In this document: positions 54,557 to 64,000 of the stretch, piece after piece
How the letters are laid out: every line of letters starts with the position of its first letter
How positions within the stretch are numbered: the first letter of the stretch is position 1
From: an uncultured Gammaproteobacteria bacterium
GTDB lineage: Bacteria; Pseudomonadota; Gammaproteobacteria; Coxiellales; Coxiellaceae
DNA length: 64,000 nt
Assembly (NCBI GenBank): GCA_902581285.1
Contig: CACHNP010000006.1
Location: 1-64,000, forward strand
Direction: 5' to 3'
Notes under the pieces: generated by a model
Databases searched by the model: none
Told to the model about the DNA's origin: nothing
The model's input: the letters and a program-made list of their open reading frames with translations, nothing else
Translations under genes and position numbers: made by a program

Positions 54557-56311
54557 TTACAGCGGCAGAGTAGCTTGATACAGCCATTCTTTTTCGTCTG
54601 CAGATAACACCGGCTCATACAGTACAAAAACACGTTGATGGTAGGCGTCAATCCACTCTCGCTCTGACGTTGATAGTTTTGATACATCAATCAGATAACG
54701 TGCGTATGGCACCATGGTCAAATTATCGAATCGAAAATGACTGGAAGCGGAATTAACTGGCTGAACCATCACGCAATTTTCTATTCGCACACCATACTGG
54801 CCTGTAAAATAAACACCAGGCTCATTTGACAACACCATACCCACACGTAAAGCAACACCAGACGCCACGGGTGATATTCTTTGCGGCCCCTCGTGCACAC
54901 TCAAATAACAGCCGACTCCATGCCCGGTTCCGTGACCATAATCCAGCCCAACATCAAGCAGCGGTTTGCGCGCCAAGTAATCGATATCTTCGCCACAAGT
55001 GCCTCGCGGGAACACGTGATCGGCCAACGCCACATGGCCCTTCAGAACCCAGGTGTAATGCAAACGCATGTCATTGGTTGGCTCACCAAAATGCAAAACG
55101 CGCGTCACATCAGTGGTACCAAAGAAATATTGCCCACCCGAATCAAGTAACAAACATGACTGATCACCAATCTCATAATCACTTTCTTCCGTCGCACAGT
55201 AATGCACTATGGCACCGTGATCAGCGTAGCCGCAAATGGTTTTAAAACTCAAGGATTGAAAGTGTTCGCACTGCTGCCGAAACTCCAGCAACTTTTGGGT
55301 CATAGACAGCTCTGTTTGCCCTCTCCAATTTGCATGAGACCAAGCTAAAAATCGTATCAACGCCAAACCATCCAAACGATGCGCTTCGCGCATGCCTTTT
55401 TGCTCAGTTGGATTTTTACAAGCTTGAAACAACGCAACTGGAGAGCGGTGAAATAGCAGCTCACACCGATCCAGTTGCTGCTGTACCCACTGGCTGGTGA
55501 TATGTGGATCCAACCACACTCGACCTTTTAGTTGTTGCATACCAGACTGACTAAACTGATCGTATTCCAAACAAATCACCCCATCATCACACAAGGATTC
55601 ACTGACCTGTGGCGAGACTGAATCCAAGGCGACAAACAACATCGCCGCATCCAAACCAACGATCATGTACGCCGCGAACACCGGTAGTTCATCGAACAGC
55701 TGACCGCGACAGTTAGTTAACCAAGCGATTTGCGTCAACTCAGTCAACACCACAAAATCACAACTCTGCTGTTGTAGTTGCTCACGAATCAGCGACAACT
55801 TTTTACTTAGTGTCACCCCGGCATACTCAATTGGGTGCAGCTTCACATGGTTACTCGGTATATTCGGTCTTTCCTTCCAACACTGATCCACCAAATTCAA
55901 ATTCAGTGCTTCCACCGTGACACCGTGCTTCTGTGCTTTTTCAATCAGCTGATTTGTTTTTTTTATGGTCACACAAGAGGGGTCGTAACCAATCGTTCTG
56001 CCAGCTGCCTGCTCACTCAAAAAAGTCACCATATCCACGTCAACACCCATGCGACATAACGATACCACCCCGTCTGGTAACTCATTTTCTGCCTGCAAGA
56101 AGTAGCGTGAATCGGTCCACAACCAAGCATGATTCAGTGACACCAACAAATCACCATTTGAACCGGTAAAGCCAGAAAGATACTCTCGCCTGCGCCAGCA
56201 TGGCGCAACGTACTCGCTATTATGAGGATCACTACCAGGCACCCAGTAGTAATCAAACGATCTTTTTTTCATTTCAGCACGTAAACACGCAATGCGTTGC
56301 TCAAATTGCAT
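54557..56311 (-). CDS. Aminopeptidase P family metallopeptidase (M24B)
   Basis: Removes N-terminal residues followed by proline. Of the long three-domain form (584 aa) found in bacteria and eukaryotes: N-terminal domain with PGSDPHNSEYVAPCWRRREY, a middle domain, and a C-terminal pita-bread domain. Metal ligands are seen in LLLDSGGQYFFGTTDVTR (two Asp), GTGHGVGCYLSVHEGP (His), NEPGVY (Glu) and RIENC (Glu). Start chosen at 56311, with AGGGG seven bases upstream; the frame to 56389 is too long. Confidence 0.93.
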   Translation of the reverse strand: MQFEQRIACLRAEMKKRSFDYYWVPGSDPHNSEYVAPCWRRREYLSGFTGSNGDLLVSLNHAWLWTDSRYFLQAENELPDGVVSLCRMGVDVDMVTFLSEQAAGRTIGYDPSCVTIKKTNQLIEKAQKHGVTVEALNLNLVDQCWKERPNIPSNHVKLHPIEYAGVTLSKKLSLIREQLQQQSCDFVVLTELTQIAWLTNCRGQLFDELPVFAAYMIVGLDAAMLFVALDSVSPQVSESLCDDGVICLEYDQFSQSGMQQLKGRVWLDPHITSQWVQQQLDRCELLFHRSPVALFQACKNPTEQKGMREAHRLDGLALIRFLAWSHANWRGQTELSMTQKLLEFRQQCEHFQSLSFKTICGYADHGAIVHYCATEESDYEIGDQSCLLLDSGGQYFFGTTDVTRVLHFGEPTNDMRLHYTWVLKGHVALADHVFPRGTCGEDIDYLARKPLLDVGLDYGHGTGHGVGCYLSVHEGPQRISPVASGVALRVGMVLSNEPGVYFTGQYGVRIENCVMVQPVNSASSHFRFDNLTMVPYARYLIDVSKLSTSEREWIDAYHQRVFVLYEPVLSADEKEWLYQATLPL

Positions 56312-56567
56312 TTCAATCCCCTTGAAAAACACGACCTTGATACAGTCTACTGAGATCTCAAAAGGAAGTGAATAGCAGATCATGCCCAAAGAGACAAAAT
56401 AAAATCTTTAAAGTTAATCTCAGTCTTAGTTAAAACCGCAAGTACCTCTTATTGCATTATTTTCTCACTCTGGGTTTGTATATAACGAGGAGCTGTAGTA
56501 AGATTGTCAATATCGTGTAATCGAACAATTCGCGGCTTTTTGCTGCGCTAACAACAGGAGTATCATT

Positions 56568-57464
56568 GTGAAGAAAACCGTGACCATCGCCTCTGCAGTT
56601 GTAGCAGGCATGCTATTTTCAAACGTCGGGCTAGCGAGCAACATTCATGATTCGATAATGGCCTTGCTTAAAAAACCCGGAAACGACAAGGTAACAGTGT
56701 ATTGGAACGCCGGTTACAAATATGGTGAAACCCCGGCCGGGGAAATTAAAAATAGTGCGCCCACCACTTACAGCTTCAGATCTGGCTCAGACAATTTTGC
56801 AAGCGATATCCTATCGTTCGACGCAACCATGTCTTTCAACCATTTCATGTTCAATACTGAAATCAACCACAAAAATGGAATCAACAACTCAAGTCGATTC
56901 ACCCTAGGCACCAAAACCAAGATCGAAGGCCAAACTGTGCGTTTATATGTACTGACTAACAAAATCACCAGACAAGCAGCATTCAACATAATTGGTAATA
57001 TGCAAATTACATTCAATGGAGCGACCGCCATTGCAGAAACAGACTTGCACCACGATCCGAGAACTCAAGTTGGCCTCAGTATCAGCCATCAAGATGGAAC
57101 AGGCGTCGACGCCGCCGGCACAACAGTTTCAGCTGGCGCAGACATGATAGGAGCGTCATTCACACACAAATTCATGTTCGGCGGATCAACGCCCAGCGTT
57201 TTTTTAAACCTTCAAGGCATGGCAGGCCACTCCGGAGATAACCCAATACTTGGGGGCAGCACACTCAACACCAAAACACAGGGTCTATCTGCCTCTGTAT
57301 TTACACAAAAACGCCTGTCAAATGGCCTGTTCGCTTGCGTAAGAGCAACTTATTCCGACCGAGCTGTTGCAGGTATCAAACTTAAAAATCAAGGTATCCG
57401 AATCAGTTTCGGAAACGGGTGCCCTAAACGCCTTGCCGATAACGACATCACATACTTCTCGTAA
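56568..57464 (+). CDS. Probable outer-membrane beta-barrel protein, 298 aa
   Basis: A GTG start with CAGGAG seven bases upstream gives a signal peptide (MKKTVTIASAVVAGMLFSNV, cleavage likely after GLA). The mature part shows repeated amphipathic beta strands (VTVYWNAGYKYGE, LSFDATMSFNHFMFNTEIN, QVGLSISHQ, GASFTHKFMFGG, GLSASVFTQKRL), as in a barrel of about twelve strands. No specific family, though it resembles in style the barrel protein at 19771. It ends at a strong terminator, so it is monocistronic. Confidence 0.6.
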   Translation: MKKTVTIASAVVAGMLFSNVGLASNIHDSIMALLKKPGNDKVTVYWNAGYKYGETPAGEIKNSAPTTYSFRSGSDNFASDILSFDATMSFNHFMFNTEINHKNGINNSSRFTLGTKTKIEGQTVRLYVLTNKITRQAAFNIIGNMQITFNGATAIAETDLHHDPRTQVGLSISHQDGTGVDAAGTTVSAGADMIGASFTHKFMFGGSTPSVFLNLQGMAGHSGDNPILGGSTLNTKTQGLSASVFTQKRLSNGLFACVRATYSDRAVAGIKLKNQGIRISFGNGCPKRLADNDITYFS

Positions 57465-57474
57465 ACAGTCGAGA

Positions 57475-57505
57475 GAAAAAAAGGCCCTTTGGGCCTTTTT
57501 TTTTA
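57475..57505 (+). terminator. Rho-independent terminator of the outer-membrane protein gene
   Basis: AAGGCCC-ttt-GGGCCTT, extended by A and T runs on the two sides and followed by eight or more T, sits 20 bp past the stop codon. It could end transcription in either direction. Confidence 0.88.
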
Positions 57506-57729
57506 CCTACCGAAACCGCCACGCAAGCACAGCAGAAAACCGAGACAGCAAAACTCATTTTAATACATCAAGGCGGCATTACCCCACCCAATACTGGCAC
57601 GCACACACAAACCAAACCAGAAAAACAGGCACTTACAAAGCTATTGCAATAAAATTGCGCACCCTTAATGTTTTGCGAGGAAAAATACAGTAAAATAAAA
57701 GTTAAACAATCGTAACAAGAGGGTATATC

Positions 57730-60528
<2,799 letters not shown>

Positions 60529-60600
60529 GTCACAACTTACAATAAAGCGCTATACTAAAGCAAAGCAATACTATCTATCAGCTGAAAAAAAACGAAAAAA

Positions 60601-60628
60601 AACCGGCGCAGAAAACTAAACGCCGGTT
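60601..60628 (-). terminator. Rho-independent terminator of the small exported protein gene
   Basis: AACCGGCG and CGCCGGTT form an eight-base stem with a twelve-base loop; on the minus strand it is followed by eight T. It lies 17 bp past the stop codon of the gene at 60645. Confidence 0.85.
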
Positions 60629-60644
60629 CTCTAGAAAGACCAAA

Positions 60645-61136
60645 TTAAGATTTAAAAAACTTAATAGCAGCAGGAATTTTAGAACAGGTAGCAGGCTGAA
60701 TAACATTACCACTTGCATTTTTTAATTTAGCAGCTGCAGCTTTGTTACACCAGGACTGTGCATTTGTAGCATCACCGTTAGCCATATAAGCAGTCATCAA
60801 GGGAACGTAAGCGGCTTGCTTACCAGCTTTGGCAGCAATAGAGCAGCTATTTAACGCATTTGAATTCTGCATAATAGCGAACTCACCCTTAACATACTTA
60901 GAAGCGATTTGAGTGATTTGCGCTTTTAACTTCTCTTTATCTTTTGCATTTTCTTTAAAAGCAGTCATGATTGCTTTTTGGATTTGCGGCTTATCTGCCT
61001 GGCTTTGCTTGATCATTTTCTGGTAAGTGGCCTGACACTGTGACAATGCCTGATCTGGGCTTTGCGGTGCCGCATTTACTGATACAACTGCACCAACTAA
61101 CCCTAAAGAACAAAGACCTATTTTAACTAATTTCAT
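60645..61136 (-). CDS. Small exported helical protein, 163 aa
   Basis: A signal peptide (MKLVKIGLCSLGLVGAVVSV, cleavage likely after NAA) is followed by an all-helical, Ala/Lys/Gln-rich mature part with four cysteines (for example CSIAAKAGKQ and SWCNKAAAAKLKN). The ribosome-binding site is GAGGAG. No family recognised; possibly a periplasmic protein. It has its own terminator and a 380-bp upstream spacer. Confidence 0.65.
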   Translation of the reverse strand: MKLVKIGLCSLGLVGAVVSVNAAPQSPDQALSQCQATYQKMIKQSQADKPQIQKAIMTAFKENAKDKEKLKAQITQIASKYVKGEFAIMQNSNALNSCSIAAKAGKQAAYVPLMTAYMANGDATNAQSWCNKAAAAKLKNASGNVIQPATCSKIPAAIKFFKS

Positions 61137-61453
61137 TTACATACTCCTCGTATCAGCTGATACTATTAAAACAAGTAAATTATTATACAGACACAGACAC
61201 AAAATTAAACCCCTAAAGTGGTTATTTTAGAGACAAAAAAAAGGGTTAACACAAAAAGAGTGAATCATCTACACGACAAGACAGAAATAAAAGAAAAAAT
61301 CATTTTTTTTCATTAAGTTATGCAAAAAATCTGATTTGAGCGAGATATCCCAGGTCATAAAAGCCATAATGAATCGATCAACTGGTTATCACGATCAAAG
61401 AAAACAAGGATAAGTAACGTGGTAAATTACCCAGAATAGAGTTAAATTTAGCC
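61137..61453. other. Spacer upstream of the small exported protein gene
   Basis: About 320 AT-rich bases between this gene and the rplQ terminator. It should contain the promoter of the gene at 60645. I see no RNA gene, hairpin or open frame worth listing. Confidence 0.35.
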
Positions 61454-61485
61454 AAAAAAAAACCACCATCATACAGACGGTGGTT
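61454..61485 (-). terminator. Rho-independent terminator of the alpha operon
   Basis: AACCACC and GGTGGTT pair across an eleven-base loop, and on the minus strand nine T follow. It lies just past the rplQ stop codon. Confidence 0.85.
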
Positions 61486-61515
61486 AAGAGTTATTCGACA
61501 AAACAGTAATTACAG

Positions 61516-61899
61516 TTAACCCTGCTGCGAAAGAATTTTATCAGCTTCAGAACACAGCTGCACCAAAGCCATAGGGGCAGCATCACCAGCCCTAAGACCA
61601 ATCTTATAGACACGCACATAACCGCCATTACGATCTTTGTTTTCTGGACCAATGTTTTCAAACAACTTAGTGACAGCCTTTTTAGAGCGCAACTTCGCAA
61701 AAGCTAATCTTCTTGAGTGTAAAGAACCGTTCTTTGCCAGCGTAATGAGAGGCTCTATAAAGCGTCTGAATTCTTTTGCTTTTGGCAAAGTCGTTCTTAT
61801 CTCTTTGTGCTCGATAAATGAACACGCCATGTTTTTAAACATCGCTTTTCTGTGAGACGTTGTTCGATTAAACTTTCTTCCTACAATTTTATGGTTCAT
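61516..61899 (-). CDS. rplQ: 50S ribosomal protein L17
   Basis: The sequence [20 protein letters not shown] at the N terminus and [20 protein letters not shown] near the C terminus are diagnostic of L17. 127 residues is normal. Last gene of the alpha operon (rpsM-rpsK-rpsD-rpoA-rplQ). Confidence 0.97.
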   Translation of the reverse strand: MNHKIVGRKFNRTTSHRKAMFKNMACSFIEHKEIRTTLPKAKEFRRFIEPLITLAKNGSLHSRRLAFAKLRSKKAVTKLFENIGPENKDRNGGYVRVYKIGLRAGDAAPMALVQLCSEADKILSQQG

Positions 61900-61916
61900 A
61901 ATTCTGATTCCTAGTT

Positions 61917-62894
61917 TTAATGTAGATCTTTAGGTGGCCAATTATCAATAATCATACCCAAAGATAAACCTCTTGCAGCTAATATGCCTTTTATTTCCAT
62001 CAGTGATTTTTTCCCGAGATTAGGGGTTTTAAGCAAATCACTTTCAGTTCGCTGTACAAGATCACCGATAAAATAGATGCTTTCTGCTTTAAGACAATTA
62101 GCAGCCCTAACAGTTAACTCCAAATCATCCACAGGTCGCTTTAAAGCAGGGTCAATAACTTCTTCTTCTTCTTCAGACTCCATGAGATCTTTGTAGCTCA
62201 TTTCAACAAAACGAGACAACTGATGTTGTAAGATAGTTGCAGAATGACGAATCGCCTGCTCAGGATCCAAAGTTCCATCAGTCTCAAGCTCTAAAATCAG
62301 CTTATCAAGATCTGTTCTATTCTCGACACGAGCGTTTTCTACTTGGTAAGTCACCTTTTTAACTGGGCTAAATGAAGCATCGATGGAGATTGCACCCACT
62401 TCTTTTACGGTTTCTTCACTGTGTACACGAACCGTTGGTTTGTAGCCCCTGCCAGAAGAAACAGTAAGACGCATGTTAAGATTTCCTGCTTGAGTCATGT
62501 GAGCAATCTCGTGGTCGGGATTAATCACTTCAACACCTTCAACCAACTGTATATCAGCGGCAGTGACTACACCCTCACCTTTTTTATTTAAAGTGAGTGT
62601 TATTGGGTCTTTGCCATGGTATGAAATGGCAACACCTTTTAGATTCATGATCATGTCAACTACGTCTTCTTTTACGCCTTCAATCGCACTGTATTCGTGC
62701 TCAACGCCATCTATTTTTATCTCGGTTATTGCAGCACCAATCATAGAAGATAGCATGATACGACGTAATGCATTACCTAATGTGTGACCCAACCCCCTTT
62801 CTAAAGGTTCCAAAAAAATCTTCGAATGTGTACCCGAAAACTTTTGAACATTTATTGTTTTAGGCGTTAAGAAAGTTTTATAAATTTCTAGCAT
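61917..62894 (-). CDS. rpoA: RNA polymerase subunit alpha
   Basis: The N-terminal assembly domain has [20 protein letters not shown] and [19 protein letters not shown]; a short acidic linker ([10 protein letters not shown]) leads to the C-terminal domain with [19 protein letters not shown] and [13 protein letters not shown], which contacts UP elements and activators. 325 residues is normal. The acidic linker is more pronounced than in E. coli. Confidence 0.98.
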   Translation of the reverse strand: MLEIYKTFLTPKTINVQKFSGTHSKIFLEPLERGLGHTLGNALRRIMLSSMIGAAITEIKIDGVEHEYSAIEGVKEDVVDMIMNLKGVAISYHGKDPITLTLNKKGEGVVTAADIQLVEGVEVINPDHEIAHMTQAGNLNMRLTVSSGRGYKPTVRVHSEETVKEVGAISIDASFSPVKKVTYQVENARVENRTDLDKLILELETDGTLDPEQAIRHSATILQHQLSRFVEMSYKDLMESEEEEEVIDPALKRPVDDLELTVRAANCLKAESIYFIGDLVQRTESDLLKTPNLGKKSLMEIKGILAARGLSLGMIIDNWPPKDLH

Positions 62895-62903
62895 GAAGTA
62901 CCT

Positions 62904-63524
62904 CTATTTAGAATACAGTTCGACGACCATATTAGCGTTATACGTGTGTGGAATCTCTTCACGATGTGGCAACCTAGTGAATGTACCACTCATCTCGCTT
63001 TCGTTGATATCAATCCAGGCAGATAATTCACGATCTTTTCTTAGCGTTGAAAAAGCATATACAATTCTAAGTTGTTTTTGTTTTGACTCCTTTACGGAAA
63101 TGACATCACCTGGCTTTACATTATAGGAGGGTATGTCTACAACACTGGAATTAACACAAATCGCACGATGAGAGACAAGTTGCCTAGCTTCTGCTCTAGT
63201 TGCAGCCAATCCAAGACGATAAACAACGTTATCAAGCCTAGACTCTAAGAGAAAGAGAAGATTCGAACCAGTAGGGCCAGAAATGTTAGACGCCTTGTCA
63301 TAATATTTACGGAATTGCTTCTCGCTCTTTACATTATAATAGAAACGAATAAGCTGTTTTTGGTGAAGCTGTTCTGCATAATCTGATAGTTTGGATCTTC
63401 TGGTAGAAGACTGGCCTGGAGGGTGTTCCAGGTGACGACATTTATCTTGAGCGCTTCGGATAGATAAATGGATGTCTTCGCCAAGACGGCGACACTTCTT
63501 CATTCTGTTTTTTTTCATTGACAT
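62904..63524 (-). CDS. rpsD: 30S ribosomal protein S4 (divergent N terminus)
   Basis: S4 nucleates 30S assembly and in E. coli represses its own operon. LSDYAEQLHQKQLIRFYY, the S4 RNA-binding domain (LESRLDNVVYRLGLAATRAEARQLVSHRAI) and the terminal VVELYSK are normal. The N terminus is not: instead of the usual MARY-x-GP-x-x-K-x-x-RR start it reads MSMKKNRMKKCRRLGEDIHL, lacking the Gly-Pro and keeping only the RR-x-G core. 206 residues. Ribosome-binding site GGAG lies ten bases upstream. Confidence 0.96.
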   Translation of the reverse strand: MSMKKNRMKKCRRLGEDIHLSIRSAQDKCRHLEHPPGQSSTRRSKLSDYAEQLHQKQLIRFYYNVKSEKQFRKYYDKASNISGPTGSNLLFLLESRLDNVVYRLGLAATRAEARQLVSHRAICVNSSVVDIPSYNVKPGDVISVKESKQKQLRIVYAFSTLRKDRELSAWIDINESEMSGTFTRLPHREEIPHTYNANMVVELYSK

Positions 63525-63536
63525 TAGTTGATACTC

Positions 63537-63923
63537 CTAAACTCGTCTTGTTTTTGGCTGTCTACAGCCACCATGAGGTATTTCTGTTAAATCAACAATC
63601 TTAGTGACTGTAATGAATTGGTTAACCGCTCTAGTACCAGATTCACGACCTGCTCCAGGCCCTTTTAAATAAACAACGCACTTTTTCATACCAAACTTTT
63701 CTGCAGCCTGCCTAGCTACAGATTCGCCAACCATTTGCGCAGCGAAAGGTGTCGATTTTCTAGAGCCCTTGAACCCTTGTTTTCCAGTGGAATCCCAGCA
63801 AAGAGTATCACCTTTTTTAGTAGTCACAGTTATTATGGTGTTATTGAACGTAGACTGGATGTGGACGTCTCCTAGTACATGAGTCTGCGTGTTTTTCTTC
63901 GATTTTAATTTTTTCGTTGTCAT
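63537..63923 (-). CDS. rpsK: 30S ribosomal protein S11
   Basis: VHIQSTFNNTIITVT, the central GFKGSRKSTPFAAQM and the C-terminal KIVDLTEIPHGGCRQPKTRRV are typical of S11, which forms part of the platform and mRNA exit channel. 128 residues. Between rpsM and rpsD in the alpha operon. Confidence 0.97.
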   Translation of the reverse strand: MTTKKLKSKKNTQTHVLGDVHIQSTFNNTIITVTTKKGDTLCWDSTGKQGFKGSRKSTPFAAQMVGESVARQAAEKFGMKKCVVYLKGPGAGRESGTRAVNQFITVTKIVDLTEIPHGGCRQPKTRRV

Positions 63924-63946
63924 TCCAAATATGTTCCTTTTAGATT

Positions 63947-64000
63947 TTATTTCTTAACAGCTCTTTTTCTGCCTTTTCTCGTTCTGGCATTAGTCTTAGT
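63947..64000 (-). CDS. rpsM: 30S ribosomal protein S13, C-terminal end only
   Basis: The window edge cuts the gene. The last 17 codons read TKTNARTRKGRKRAVKK and a stop, matching the basic tail of S13 (normally NARTRKGPRK-x-x-x-KK). First known gene of this part of the alpha operon. Confidence 0.9.
   Translation of the reverse strand, partial: TKTNARTRKGRKRAVKK

Overview
The window looks like part of the chromosome of a host-associated gammaproteobacterium. The core genes (alpha operon rpsM-rpsK-rpsD-rpoA-rplQ, secA-mutT, lpxC-ftsZ-ftsA, coaE/zapD, zapA-6S RNA-fau, parE, queDEC) are gammaproteobacterial in sequence style and order. Between them lie eukaryote-like or effector-like genes: ankyrin-type repeats, three exported WD40 propellers, a vWA protein and several large unrecognised proteins. 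Together with low-to-moderate GC, this suggests a Legionellales-like intracellular or symbiotic lifestyle. That placement is inference; there is no 16S gene here.

Layout. 1-7.2 kb is accessory: an ankyrin-like repeat protein cut by the left edge and ending in a PCNA-interaction (PIP-box) motif, two unrecognised exported or membrane proteins, and three related exported WD40 proteins sharing a duplicated upstream region. 7.3-24.2 kb is core: class I aldolase, coaE, a patatin-like lipase, zapD, then a thiol dioxygenase and a four-gene sulfoquinovose-type operon (sqdB, GT8 glycosyltransferase, HAD phosphatase, NAD-dependent epimerase/reductase), mutT, secA, a dciA-like gene, an outer-membrane protein, lpxC, ftsZ and ftsA. 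24.6-33.8 kb holds an LplT-Aas fusion, an MFS transporter, parE, proline iminopeptidase, a rhomboid protease and an MscS channel. 34-43.8 kb is accessory and partly decayed: a frameshifted alpha/beta hydrolase, a vWA protein, a flavodoxin-fold oxidoreductase, small exported proteins with a duplicated remnant, a cyclase-family enzyme next to an AraC regulator broken at a run of nine C, and a LysR regulator. 43.8-48.8 kb has a fatty acid desaturase, ACT-malic enzyme and the preQ0 genes queD-queE-queC. 49-52.3 kb is accessory (large unknown protein, a coupled pair of membrane proteins, a small ankyrin protein). 52.4-56.3 kb has ppiB, fau, 6S RNA, zapA, a zapB-like gene and an aminopeptidase P. 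56.5-61.1 kb has an outer-membrane protein, a 932-residue unknown protein with an Ala-Thr hexanucleotide repeat and a small exported protein. 61.5-64 kb is the alpha operon.

The most interesting points are: (1) the compact sqdB operon beside a thiol dioxygenase that could supply sulfite, implying a sulfonated glycolipid or glycan; (2) the PIP box in a repeat protein of a likely intracellular bacterium; (3) the tandemly amplified exported WD40 family with a shared control region; (4) possible on/off switching of an AraC regulator by a poly-C tract; (5) a small 25-residue gene with a consensus promoter in an otherwise empty stretch. No tRNA, rRNA, CRISPR array or transposase was found.
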